Positions 39,914 through 47,650 of a stretch of DNA of 64,000 nucleotides are shown piece by piece (positions within the stretch are counted from its first letter, which is position 1; every line of letters begins with the position of its first letter). Under the pieces are notes generated by a model. That model was not told where the DNA came from. It worked only from the letters and a program-made list of their open reading frames with translations, and searched no databases. The translations under genes and the position numbers were made by a program. The stretch covers positions 4,523,125 to 4,587,124 of the forward strand of contig NC_012997.1 in NCBI RefSeq assembly GCF_000023025.1, written 5' to 3'. This stretch comes from Teredinibacter turnerae T7901 (GTDB lineage: Bacteria; Pseudomonadota; Gammaproteobacteria; Pseudomonadales; Cellvibrionaceae).

Positions 39914-40872
39914 AGAATATGTTCACTGTTAATGAATCTGACTGGAAATAAAATTGACTTTTTGTTGTACCAGAAAACACTTTTCTTATTTGGCTTAATT
40001 TCTATGTGCCAACATGAATTAGATTTTTTAGTCTCATCTATATACTTTTCAATATAGCCTTCTGATTCAAGGGATTTTAACGCATTTGAAAATTTTGACT
40101 CACTAAAATTTTTGCATACACTCTTTGTTGAGTTATACCCTATATCAATCACGTTTAAAGACTTGTAATCTTCGATTGAAACACAGTGTTTAGATACTCG
40201 CTTACCCTCCTTGGCATATTCCTCAATTTTCTTCACCATTAGCTCGACAATTTCGCTGTCTTTTTTACTTTTATTATTTTCATAGATTTTTAAAACCGCA
40301 TCTCCTCTCGCACCATATAAACTGTATTTCCTGCCCAAATTAATCTTGGCGTTGCGAAGCATAATAGTTGCCTGGTCCTCAGGTGTACGAAGCGTAGATG
40401 TTATGACCGCCTTATTCATCCCTGATTCCTTTAGTGCGAGCCTTATAACATTGAGACTGTAATCTGAAACAATTTGACGGGATGCTACCACGCCGTTATA
40501 CGTTACAACGAGGTTTGATAGTCCCGCCAGAATACGGCCGTCTTTCGATGCTATCGCTTTTGGAGGTGAGGAAGGTTCGTTGAGGCTTGCCTCTATTTTA
40601 TTTTGCTCAGCCTCGTCGAGATAAAGTGTCAAGTAACGGAAGGTCTTACCGTTTGGATCGACTCGACCGTCAGGGAAATTCATACCCGCTGAATTTTTTT
40701 GGAAGTGCTCAATCGCTGAAATCGTGTTTCTACCAATTTTTCCGTCAACCGTTAGCTTTACTCTTTTGGTATCAAGAGTTATAAATAAGTTCAAGTATAT
40801 TTGGATTAACTTAACATCCCGATGTTGATTGACAGCGCCTTTTCCAACTGAACGCATAATTCCCTTTGGCAT
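39907..40872 (-). CDS. Peptidoglycan-binding/M15-like peptidase, candidate secreted effector
   Basis: 321 residues with no signal peptide. The N-terminal ~95 residues form a peptidoglycan-binding-like domain (VNQHRDVKLIQIYLN, LTVDGKIGRNTISAIEHFQ). The C-terminal domain (about 120-310) looks like an M15-type D,D- or L,D-peptidase: ITSTLRTPEDQATIM, then possible zinc ligands His in VSKHCV, Asp in NVIDIG and His in CWHIEI. An enzyme acting on the cell wall but lacking its own export signal is typical of phage endolysins or type VI secretion effectors. The overlapping downstream lipoprotein supports an effector-immunity reading. No secretion system gene is in the window. Confidence 0.65.
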   Translation of the reverse strand: MPKGIMRSVGKGAVNQHRDVKLIQIYLNLFITLDTKRVKLTVDGKIGRNTISAIEHFQKNSAGMNFPDGRVDPNGKTFRYLTLYLDEAEQNKIEASLNEPSSPPKAIASKDGRILAGLSNLVVTYNGVVASRQIVSDYSLNVIRLALKESGMNKAVITSTLRTPEDQATIMLRNAKINLGRKYSLYGARGDAVLKIYENNKSKKDSEIVELMVKKIEEYAKEGKRVSKHCVSIEDYKSLNVIDIGYNSTKSVCKNFSESKFSNALKSLESEGYIEKYIDETKKSNSCWHIEIKPNKKSVFWYNKKSILFPVRFINSEHILC

Positions 40873-41145
40873 ATAAAATATCCTTTTTAATTATGATATG
40901 CGGCTGCTCCCTTTTAGGTTTTCACCCCGTGTGTCAGATTAGCATATAGTCAAAAAAGTAGGGCAATGGTTGTCCATAGTTCGCGGTATTTATGTGATGT
41001 TATGCTGTGAAAACTGCGGGTTTGACTTAATTTTCACATCCGAAATGAGCTTATCGCCCAGGCCGTAGTTAGCCAAAGCATGACCAAAACCGTTACTCTT
41101 GGCAGACTGAATTCGTTTGTTAATTCGTCGGATTAAAGTAGCTTG

Positions 41146-41562
41146 TTAAAGCTCACCGGTTGAGCTTCCGAATGCCTCGGGATGTATGACGCCATCATCA
41201 CCAATTTCATCCCAGGCTGGTTTGTAACTTGAATAGATATGGTGCTGGACCTTTAGATCATCTCCGCCTTGCGTGATGAGCCCCGCCGGAATTGCCATGC
41301 TATTCGAATCATTCTCCCTTGGGAGCGGCGAACCACATACGTTACAGAATTTTGTGGTCCAGTCACCGACTGGTTTTCTCCATGACCTTATCGAATCCAA
41401 ACCCCTCTCCCAATTATAAAATTGGTTGGATGCAATGATAATTGGGATGCCTCCAGCGCCGACCGATTTCCGACAGATTGAGCAATGACACAAAATCACT
41501 TGAGATGTAGGTCCAGAGATTGTGAACCTCACCGCCCCGCAGACACACTCACCCTTTATCAT
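41146..41562 (-). CDS. GFA-family (glutathione-dependent formaldehyde-activating-like) zinc protein
   Basis: 138 residues from the ATG at 41560-41562, preceded by AGGAG. The upstream part of the open frame runs through an attC site and is not used. Zinc-binding Cys motifs of the GFA/CENP-V fold are present: GECVCGAVRF, CHCSICRKSVG and FCNVCGSPL. The substrate is unknown; most family members are not true formaldehyde enzymes. It is the last cassette gene before the array ends; no clear attC site follows it. Confidence 0.85.
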   Translation of the reverse strand: MIKGECVCGAVRFTISGPTSQVILCHCSICRKSVGAGGIPIIIASNQFYNWERGLDSIRSWRKPVGDWTTKFCNVCGSPLPRENDSNSMAIPAGLITQGGDDLKVQHHIYSSYKPAWDEIGDDGVIHPEAFGSSTGEL

Positions 41563-41600
41563 CTCTATCGAATCTCCTACCTTGTTTCCCACAGCTCTGA

Positions 41601-41739
41601 AAACACCGCTCATCAGCGCCCAAACCGGAAAGCTTTTTTTGGTAAATTGAGTGCAGCTAAACCACAAAAAGAAAGTAGGTTTGGGCGCCTGCGTGGCGCC
41701 ATTTTTTGGTCATTTAATGCGAACACCGTTTTGTTATGC
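41601..41739 (-). other. attC site (VCR-like), slightly degenerate distal end
   Basis: On the minus strand it begins GCGCATAACAAAACGG just after the cassette gene stop and ends with a degenerate GGTGTTTTC in place of GGCGTTA. The inner arms CGCCCAAACC and GGTTTGGGCG pair, and the inner block matches the site at 43694-43808. It lies between two cassette genes. Confidence 0.75.
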
Positions 41740-41745
41740 GCTTTT

Positions 41746-42018
41746 TCAGATAGGTAGCAATTCATTGAGAATATTCCTCAGTTCATTGGTTATTAGTAGC
41801 GCTTCTTCACGTTGAGCCTCTTCCGCTTTCCCACTAGGGATGAGCATTTTAAGAGCGTACGAATACTCACTTAAATTAACAACTTCTGCCTCTCCAGACA
41901 CAGCTTTTTCTGATGCAAACATGATCGCGTATATATCAATTACTTTCGACTCTCTATCGAATAGGCGATCAAGAGCATCAAACAAATTTTCCAAAATTTC
42001 TTTCTGTGTACAGTTCAC
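41746..42018 (-). CDS. Small cassette-encoded protein of unknown function
   Basis: 90 residues from a GTG, 19 nt after the stop of the preceding gene. It is helical and acidic (LFDALDRLFDRESKVIDIYAIMF, EEAQREEALLITNELRNILNELLP). It shares one cassette with the upstream membrane-anchored protein because no attC lies between them. That pairing could be a two-gene toxin-antitoxin or immunity unit, but nothing in the sequence proves it. Confidence 0.6.
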   Translation of the reverse strand: MNCTQKEILENLFDALDRLFDRESKVIDIYAIMFASEKAVSGEAEVVNLSEYSYALKMLIPSGKAEEAQREEALLITNELRNILNELLPI

Positions 42019-42037
42019 TCTTCAATCCAATTACGTA

Positions 42038-42490
42038 TCAGGCTTTGTTTACTATTAGCTGTGGCTCAATTTCATCCTTGACCTTTACAGCCTCATCCCT
42101 GCATTGTTCCAGATAGGCATGCATTTCTCTAGCGCATTGCTTGAGGTTATCAGAGCCTTCTTCTCTCGCAACTTGCCAATCATGCTTTTTAGAAAGGAAT
42201 CTCAAAAGATTGTCAAAAAGCAAGGAGATTCTATTCGCACTTTGATCGCAAAAATAGAATTTCGATAGCTCCGCAGGTTCATAAAACTGCCAGATATCTT
42301 CGGACTTAGTATCAGGCCCACGACTGGAAAGAGCTGATATTAGTAATACTAGACTTTTATAAATTTCTAGCCGATTTTGATGCACCGCAATTCTATTTGC
42401 CTCTTTTGCTGCCTCAGCAGATTTCCTTGCATGGATTGCGGCCAAAAAAGCAACTATAACAGCCAAAATAGTTATTAACGTACTCAGCAT
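42038..42490 (-). CDS. Small membrane-anchored cassette protein
   Basis: 150 residues. One N-terminal membrane segment (LITILAVIVAFLAAIHA) is followed by a coiled, soluble domain (KSAEAAKEANRIAVHQNRLEIYKSLVLLI). This layout is common among small phage-defence and integron-cassette proteins of unknown role. The ATG lies 8 nt after GTTAGGC, a perfect attC core (GTTRRRY), which marks the cassette boundary. There is no clear RBS, as often happens in first cassettes. Confidence 0.65.
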   Translation of the reverse strand: MLSTLITILAVIVAFLAAIHARKSAEAAKEANRIAVHQNRLEIYKSLVLLISALSSRGPDTKSEDIWQFYEPAELSKFYFCDQSANRISLLFDNLLRFLSKKHDWQVAREEGSDNLKQCAREMHAYLEQCRDEAVKVKDEIEPQLIVNKA

Positions 42491-42520
42491 GATCTAAAGC
42501 CTAACATTCTATTAAATTAA

Positions 42521-42825
42521 CTCAGGAAGCATTTCCCTTTCTATATCCTAACACTACCACGCAAAGCCGATATCCACGGCAACATAAACCAGCTCAACGC
42601 TTCTGAATACCCTACGGCCTGCGACCGTACCTTCGATGGCCGTCAGCAATTTACTGGGGTTTTAGACTAAAAGCCCGCTTTCCAGTCACTGGCAGGAAAT
42701 AGTTACAATACGCCAATATTTCCTCCTGGCAAATATTCGTCGAAGATAATCGCGCTCGCCGCAATATTTCGGTTGTTTGGGCACTGTGATTGGCTATTTT
42801 TCCGCTAGAGCGGTTTATTTAGGCC
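42521..42825 (-). repeat. ~300-bp non-coding repeat, copy 1 (attC/attI-like boundary element)
   Basis: It is about 85-90% identical by eye to 47121-47427. On the minus strand it starts with GCCTAAATAAACCGCTC, which resembles the attC left end (compare GCCTAACAAACGGCTCC), immediately after the stop of one cassette gene. It ends next to GTTAGGC, just before the next cassette ATG. No frame is open through either copy. It could be an unusually long attC-like site or a duplicated attI/leader region. Confidence 0.8.
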
Positions 42826-42828
42826 AAT

Positions 42829-43065
42829 TTAGAGTGGGTGTCCAACTATTGCGCCTGTCTTGCGTGTGGGGGAGCTGCCTGAATTTGCATTTTTAAGAGA
42901 ATTTATGATTTTCTGCGCATTCTCTTCCGAAACTATTGTGTATTGTGTATCTGGCTTTTCATCGCCATACTTATAGACCCCATCGTCTTTCCACATATAC
43001 ACATCTTTTGCAAATACTGGTGAAACTATTGGTAAAAGAATTAAAAGTAATTTTTTTAACAACAA
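42829..43065 (-). CDS. Small exported DUF4124-like protein
   Basis: 78 residues from a TTG at 43063-43065, chosen because AGGAGG lies 6 nt upstream; the longer open frame crosses attC-like sequence. A signal peptide (LLLILLPIVSPVFA) is followed by DVYMWKDDGVYKYGDEKPD, which matches the start of DUF4124 domains. The rest is short and low-complexity. It is cassette-encoded, and its stop touches the ~300-bp repeat. Confidence 0.65.
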   Translation of the reverse strand: MLLKKLLLILLPIVSPVFAKDVYMWKDDGVYKYGDEKPDTQYTIVSEENAQKIINSLKNANSGSSPTRKTGAIVGHPL

Positions 43066-43084
43066 TCGAAACCTCCTGTAATGC

Positions 43085-43175
43085 CTATAGCACTTGCACA
43101 AATTGTGTAGTGCATTTTTGTGTAAAATTGAGCGCAGCGAAAACACAAAACAGCGTTTAGAAATTTGTGTCAGGT
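43085..43175 (-). other. Degenerate attC-like remnant
   Basis: The inner block (GTGTAAAATTGAGCGCAGCG next to AAAACACAAAACAGCG) closely matches the centre of the complete sites at 41601 and 43694, but the outer TAACAAAC and GGCGTTA boxes are not preserved. Confidence 0.5.
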
Positions 43176-43177
43176 GG

Positions 43178-43675
43178 CTACATTTGTGAGGGCAAGTCAC
43201 ACCAAGTAACATCTACATTACGTGTCCTTTCGTTGTTAACAGGGCCTGCTTGCGCACCACATTCGTTACTGCCACACATAAAACCAAATGCAGCTGCAAC
43301 CTCCCCGTATTCCGACACCAGCCGCACAAACTCGCCATCTATAAAGTAAAATTTATTTTTTTCTTTTCCTGTTGGCAACAAAATCGGAATTGGAACTACA
43401 AAAACAAAAGCCCCAACTCCTGACCAACTATAGCCATTATGGTATGTAATTATCTCGCATCGCCCCTCCTTAACGATTGATTCGGGAGCTCCCCAAGCAG
43501 AAAGAAGCTGATCTTTAGTTAATAACTCTGTGGAACCGGGATAATTAAATGTGTTTTTCTCGTTCGATATGTTTACCAACGATCTTTCACTTTCAAATGT
43601 ACCATACGTACCAACAGCCAACCCCACACACCCCTGGAGTACGCCTAACATAACAATTATTAATATTTTTTTCAT
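43178..43675 (-). CDS. Cassette-encoded lipoprotein (SmpA/OmlA-like outline)
   Basis: 165 residues from the ATG at 43675. The longer open frame (to 43762) runs into attC and is rejected. A lipoprotein signal has the lipobox VLQGC. The mature part contains TKDQLLSAWGAPESIVKEGRCEIITYH, which resembles the 'LL..WG.P' motif of small outer-membrane lipoproteins, then a hydrophobic Gly/Val/Pro hairpin (GAFVFVVPIPILLPTG) and FYFIDGEFVRLV. The function is unknown. Confidence 0.75.
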   Translation of the reverse strand: MKKILIIVMLGVLQGCVGLAVGTYGTFESERSLVNISNEKNTFNYPGSTELLTKDQLLSAWGAPESIVKEGRCEIITYHNGYSWSGVGAFVFVVPIPILLPTGKEKNKFYFIDGEFVRLVSEYGEVAAAFGFMCGSNECGAQAGPVNNERTRNVDVTWCDLPSQM

Positions 43676-43693
43676 ACCGAGCCTAGTTGGCCT

Positions 43694-43808
43694 TAACGCC
43701 CGGCTCACCAGCGCCCAAACCGGAGAGGATTTTGTGGTAAAGTGTAGCGCAGCGAAACCCACAAAAGCAGCGTAGGTTTGGGCGTCTGCGTGGAGCCGTT
43801 TGTTAGGC
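43694..43808 (-). other. attC site (VCR-like), complete
   Basis: 115 bp. On the minus strand it runs from GCCTAACAAACGGCTCC to GGGCGTTAAGG. Inner arms CGCCCAAACC and GGTTTGGGCG pair. It lies 2 nt after the stop of the 517-residue gene and 18 nt before the next start. Confidence 0.9.
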
Positions 43809-43810
43809 TT

Positions 43811-45364
43811 TTAATTGATATTAATCTTGGCAAGCTCAACTTTAAAGCCCATATTAATAAGTCTTCTTGCGTGGTGACGAAGATTTACCTTTGAAAAGAA
43901 TGGCAAATGAAGATCGCCTACATTTTTTTGCATAACCGCCAGAACAACTCTGTATTTTCGCGGGCTATCCTCGCTGTTAAAATTTATGCTTAAATACGTT
44001 TCCTCTAAGTGCTTATTTACCTGAACCTGTACACTGGGATCATTCATTAGGAATTCGGTCGCTACAGATGCCTGTGCAAATAAGTGACTTAAAACAGAAG
44101 AAGATCCATACTTTTTGACGTGAATAAACGCATCACATTGAGAAAGTAAATCACAAAATTCTAGCCTGTTTCCCGTACCTTTTGGATGAATCCACTGTTG
44201 ATCCAGGAGTGCAAAATTCTCACCATCGGCAATATGGCGCAAATACTCCCCCTCTTTCATGCCGTTGTATGGGGGAAATTTAATTTGACACTGAGTCAAA
44301 GAATTGAAAAAATTGTTTACGGAATCAGCGAACTCACTATCAACTCTGTACCATTTTCCATCATTTAAAATATATGTTTCTCCATTAATCTCCAGTTCGC
44401 AGTTCATACAATAAAAGACGGGCCAGCTTCCTATATTTTTTTCTTCCACATTAAATTTTAATATCTCTCTTCTTTTTAAAGTATCTATTGTTATAGGCTT
44501 CCTAGGTTTAGATTCAGCAATATACGCTGTCAGATCAAGCTCGCTATGCAAACAAGGCGACTGGTCCTTTTTTATTTTGTAGACGAACCCTGAAAAATCG
44601 TTGTAGTCAACAACTTCTGGCGGTGAAATCCACACATAATCATATTTTTCTTCGTTTAACAATTTAACCATTTCTTCATTCAGTTGTTGAAGAAGTGATG
44701 GGTCGGATACAAACTGTATAAAATCTACCCAAGGATATTTTTCTTGGTACTTATCATCTCTATAGGCCGATAGTAGTCTTTTTGCTAAATCTGGAAATGT
44801 ATCCAATTCTATTTCGGTGTTAATTGAAACAGAGTCACAACCTGATACAACTTCTGAATTTTCGCTGTCATTGTTTTCAACTACAGCGCAGATTGATTTT
44901 AGTATCTCTTGGTCAAACTCAAAATCAAAGTCATTTACATTCGTGTTTTTGGAGGTTTGTGACCGCGTATTTAGTGAAACCTTTTCCAAGGTTGATTTGT
45001 CGATGGACTTTATTTGCTCAGAATCCCCAATGTTCAAAGTTACCCTTAATCCAAATCCACGCTCGACCATAAATGATTTCAACATTGACCTACCGTGCCC
45101 AAAGGTAAACGCAAATAGCTGATTTTCAATGTTTACAACTAAAAGCCCTCTTACGCTCTCTGATTTGAAAATATTTGAATCAATACCATTCACATTGCTA
45201 AATAGTTTTGACCATTGAGGCTCAGAACGAGACTTTTTAAGGTAAAGACCGCAAGGAACCCCATCAATATCTATAGGAATTCTCTTACCTATCTTGTCTT
45301 TATCTAAGGCATCCTCTTCAGTCACGCCTTCTTTTATCAAGTAACAAACCACATTTAATTTCAT
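43811..45364 (-). CDS. DUF6119/TIGR04141-family protein, cassette-encoded
   Basis: 517 residues. The block GLLVVNIENQLFAFTFGHGRSML, then ERGFGLRVTLNIGDSEQIKSIDKSTLEKVSLNTRSQTS, is the signature of the sporadically distributed TIGR04141/DUF6119 family. The C-terminal half has a conserved CDLLSQCDAFIHVKKYGSSSVLSHLFAQ block, which suggests a nuclease-like or binding core. The family is patchy and often lies near defence genes, but its activity is not established. It is unusually large for an integron cassette gene and is framed by attC sites at 43694 and 45390. Confidence 0.8.
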   Translation of the reverse strand: MKLNVVCYLIKEGVTEEDALDKDKIGKRIPIDIDGVPCGLYLKKSRSEPQWSKLFSNVNGIDSNIFKSESVRGLLVVNIENQLFAFTFGHGRSMLKSFMVERGFGLRVTLNIGDSEQIKSIDKSTLEKVSLNTRSQTSKNTNVNDFDFEFDQEILKSICAVVENNDSENSEVVSGCDSVSINTEIELDTFPDLAKRLLSAYRDDKYQEKYPWVDFIQFVSDPSLLQQLNEEMVKLLNEEKYDYVWISPPEVVDYNDFSGFVYKIKKDQSPCLHSELDLTAYIAESKPRKPITIDTLKRREILKFNVEEKNIGSWPVFYCMNCELEINGETYILNDGKWYRVDSEFADSVNNFFNSLTQCQIKFPPYNGMKEGEYLRHIADGENFALLDQQWIHPKGTGNRLEFCDLLSQCDAFIHVKKYGSSSVLSHLFAQASVATEFLMNDPSVQVQVNKHLEETYLSINFNSEDSPRKYRVVLAVMQKNVGDLHLPFFSKVNLRHHARRLINMGFKVELAKININ

Positions 45365-45389
45365 TGGAGGTGACTCCGTGTCGTCTGCC

Positions 45390-45503
45390 TAACGCCCCGT
45401 TAACGCGCGCCCAACCGTGAGCGTAGTGTAGCGCATAAAATGGCGATAGCCATGCGCGAAACGAAGCGGAGGTTCCGCGTCGCTGTTGAACGGTTTGTTA
45501 TGC
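45390..45503 (-). other. attC site (VCR-like), complete
   Basis: 114 bp. On the minus strand it runs from GCATAACAAACCGTTCAAC to GGGGCGTTAGG, the classic pair of attC end boxes. The inner arm pair is CGTTCAAC...GTTGGGCG. Confidence 0.92.
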
Positions 45504-45511
45504 ATTTACGC

Positions 45512-45931
45512 CTAACTTCGCCGTAATGCATTTCGGATTCTTTCAATAAACAATTCAACAGAATAACGATCAACAGCTTCATCTTCATATTCGCTGAATA
45601 CTTTAAGTAGTGTTTCCATTTTTTGTGGCTGGCCGCAGTACCATTCTGTGCTGCCTATTTGTTGTGCATTAGTTTTAAATTCGCGAAACTCATTTTCCAT
45701 TGCTTTCCCTAGATCTTCCGTGCGAACCGCAAGACTAATATTTGTATCATAAGGAATTTTATTATATCCATAGGATGGATTATGAGTAGAGTATCCTCTA
45801 CGTACGACATTCAAATTAGGATCGGTTGTAATTCCAAACTTGAAAAAACAGATTGACTGACCTCTTCGCGTTAATACATGACGATCAAATATGTCAGGTG
45901 AAACGATGAAGTAAAGATATTTTGTTGCCAT
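45512..45931 (-). CDS. GIY-YIG/T5orf172-like protein, cassette-encoded
   Basis: 139 residues with AAGGA 6 nt before the ATG. The start TKYLYFIVSPD, then FFKFGITTDPNLNVVRRGYSTHNPS, and later EWYCG match the T5orf172-like branch of GIY-YIG nucleases, with Arg in RRGY and Glu in ENEFREF as possible active residues. It is a complete small domain. A nuclease role is inferred from family resemblance. Confidence 0.6.
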   Translation of the reverse strand: MATKYLYFIVSPDIFDRHVLTRRGQSICFFKFGITTDPNLNVVRRGYSTHNPSYGYNKIPYDTNISLAVRTEDLGKAMENEFREFKTNAQQIGSTEWYCGQPQKMETLLKVFSEYEDEAVDRYSVELFIERIRNALRRS

Positions 45932-45957
45932 TGTAAGTCCTTTTTAAATTAATTGCA

Positions 45958-46071
45958 TAACGCCGTGCTCAGACGAACCCATTGCGGAGTTTTTGCTTGT
46001 AGTATAGTGAGCAACGCGAACCCACAAGCAAAAGCGTAGCAATGGGTTTCGGCTGCAGCACTTTGTTATGT
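45958..46071 (-). other. attC site (VCR-like), complete
   Basis: 114 bp. On the minus strand it runs from ACATAACAAAGTGCTGC to GCACGGCGTTATGC. The long arms AACCCATTGC/GCAATGGGTT and TTTGCTTGTGGGTT-type inner arms pair well. Confidence 0.92.
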
Positions 46072-46087
46072 GTGTTTAACTTTATGT

Positions 46088-46396
46088 CTATATAATCGGT
46101 ACCGTTTTCCATGGTCCTTCATACTTGGGCTCTTCAGAAATAGCCCGGAAACTTAGCTCACTCTCACCAGCTTTAAAGCATAGATTCAAATCATTCGCCT
46201 TCTTTATCAACTTAGTCATTATTGCGTACGAAGTCATAGTCTTTACTGAATCATCCGAAATTCTTACGTTCATGGCACTTACTTTATCCACAACTTTATT
46301 TTTGTCGTCGTCCATCTGACCATCTATTGTTACGCAATCATCCGAAAATACATTGGATGAAAATACCAGCAGTATTGCGATAGATAGCTTTTTCAT
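46088..46396 (-). CDS. Small periplasmic cassette protein
   Basis: 102 residues from the ATG at 46396, with AAGGAGAA about 7 nt upstream; the longer frame to 46573 runs through attC. A signal peptide (KKLSIAILLVFSSNVFS) is followed by a small domain with two Cys (DDCVTID, LNLCFKA) likely to form a disulfide. No family is recognised. Confidence 0.7.
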   Translation of the reverse strand: MKKLSIAILLVFSSNVFSDDCVTIDGQMDDDKNKVVDKVSAMNVRISDDSVKTMTSYAIMTKLIKKANDLNLCFKAGESELSFRAISEEPKYEGPWKTVPII

Positions 46397-46435
46397 TAAT
46401 TTTCTCCTTATCTTTAGAATATTTTCTGGTTCACA

Positions 46436-46563
46436 TAACGCTCCGCTAAGGGGCCGGAGCTGTGTTGATGGTTTTGTGCGAGCGTAGCGGAAAAGCACAA
46501 AACGAGCAACGCAGCGGAGGTCCAAGCAGCGATAGCTGCTGAGCCTTGAGCGGCTTGTTATGT
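46436..46563 (-). other. attC site (VCR-like), complete
   Basis: 128 bp. On the minus strand it runs from CACATAACAAGCCGCTCAAG to CTTAGCGGAGCGTTATG. The GNAT gene stop TAA lies inside its first box, as is common for cassettes. Arms CCTCCGCTGCG and CGCTCCGCTAAG-type blocks pair. Confidence 0.9.
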
Positions 46564-47088
46564 GATTGAGCACTTTCTAAATAGATACGATACATTTGTA
46601 TACGCGACAGTACCGATGATCACCCCTCCAGCATCACTTCCAGATTGCCTAAAAGAACATTTTTCTAAAACTTTTGTTGATTCCACGTTGGGTTCAGTGA
46701 CGTTTGCCACCACTGTTTCGTAGCCCAGAAATAATGCATAGTCTAATACTGCTTTAAGCGACTCAGTAGCAAAGCCTCGACCATGGAATTTTGGCAGGAA
46801 CATAAACCCAACCTCGACTTGTTTTTGGTTAGATGTATTTCTGAAACCAGTTACACCTAAAAATTCATTCGTTTCTTTTAGGTAAACAGCCAACGCTAAC
46901 CAGTGGGACTGCTTAGTATCCCAATCCTTTATGCGTGACTCGAAGGAATTCTCGACTTCCGCTGCTGTCAAAGGATCAAAACAATACCTTGTCACATCAT
47001 CATTTGTAATGAGACCCTGAAAATCAGCGCAATCCTTTCGCGTTAGCTGCGAAAGAATTAGCCTCTCAGTTTTTAGTTCGTGAGCCAT
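46558..47088 (-). CDS. GNAT N-acetyltransferase, cassette-encoded
   Basis: 176 residues from the ATG at 47088 (MAHELKTERLILSQL). The longer frame to 47199 enters the ~300-bp repeat and is rejected. The RimJ/RimL-type GNAT fold is shown by the ELKTERLIL start, FLGVTGFRNTS, VEVGFMFLPKFHGRGFATESLKAVLDYA (acetyl-CoA binding loop H-G-R-G-F-A) and VTEPNVESTKVLEKCSF. The acceptor is unknown. It is the first cassette of the array, 15 nt after a GTTATG boundary. Confidence 0.9.
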   Translation of the reverse strand: MAHELKTERLILSQLTRKDCADFQGLITNDDVTRYCFDPLTAAEVENSFESRIKDWDTKQSHWLALAVYLKETNEFLGVTGFRNTSNQKQVEVGFMFLPKFHGRGFATESLKAVLDYALFLGYETVVANVTEPNVESTKVLEKCSFRQSGSDAGGVIIGTVAYTNVSYLFRKCSIT

Positions 47089-47120
47089 GATCTCGGTTTC
47101 ACATAACAGTTTATTCGATA

Positions 47121-47427
47121 AATTCAGCAACCATTTCCCTTTCTGTATCCTACCACCACCACGCAAAGCCAATATCCACGGCAACATAAACCAAGTCAAC
47201 GCTTCTGGATACCCTACTGCCTGCGACCGTACCTTCGATGGCCGTCAGCAATTTACAGGGGTTTTAGACTAAAAGCCCGCTTTCCAGTCACTAACAGGAA
47301 ATAGTTACAATACGCCAATATTTCCACCGAGCAAATATTCGTCGAAGATAATCGCGCTCGCCGCAATATTTCGGTTGTTTGGGCAACGTGATTGACCGTT
47401 TTTTTCGCTAGAACGGTTTGTTTAAGC
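47121..47427 (-). repeat. ~300-bp non-coding repeat, copy 2 (head of the cassette array)
   Basis: Near-copy of 42521-42825. On the minus strand it starts with GCTTAAACAAACCGTTCTAG, close to the attC start box, and ends just before GTTATG and the GNAT start. Together with copy 1 it frames a ~4.6-kb block of cassettes as direct repeats. Confidence 0.8.
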
Positions 47428-47650
47428 TGATATAGCAGTTTTGCTCCGGGATTATCTTTATTCGTGTGCCGAGATATTTAACAGGCGCTTCAATTCAGCG
47501 GCGTAAGTAAAAATCGGCTTTGGTGGGCTTAAAAGCCGAAAGGCAACTAGCCCCACCAAGTCTACACACTCTGCCAAGGCCATCCGGTGACACCAAATAT
47601 TGCGTATCGGCGTGAATATAGGGTCATGGACGGTTGGAGATGAGCAAACT

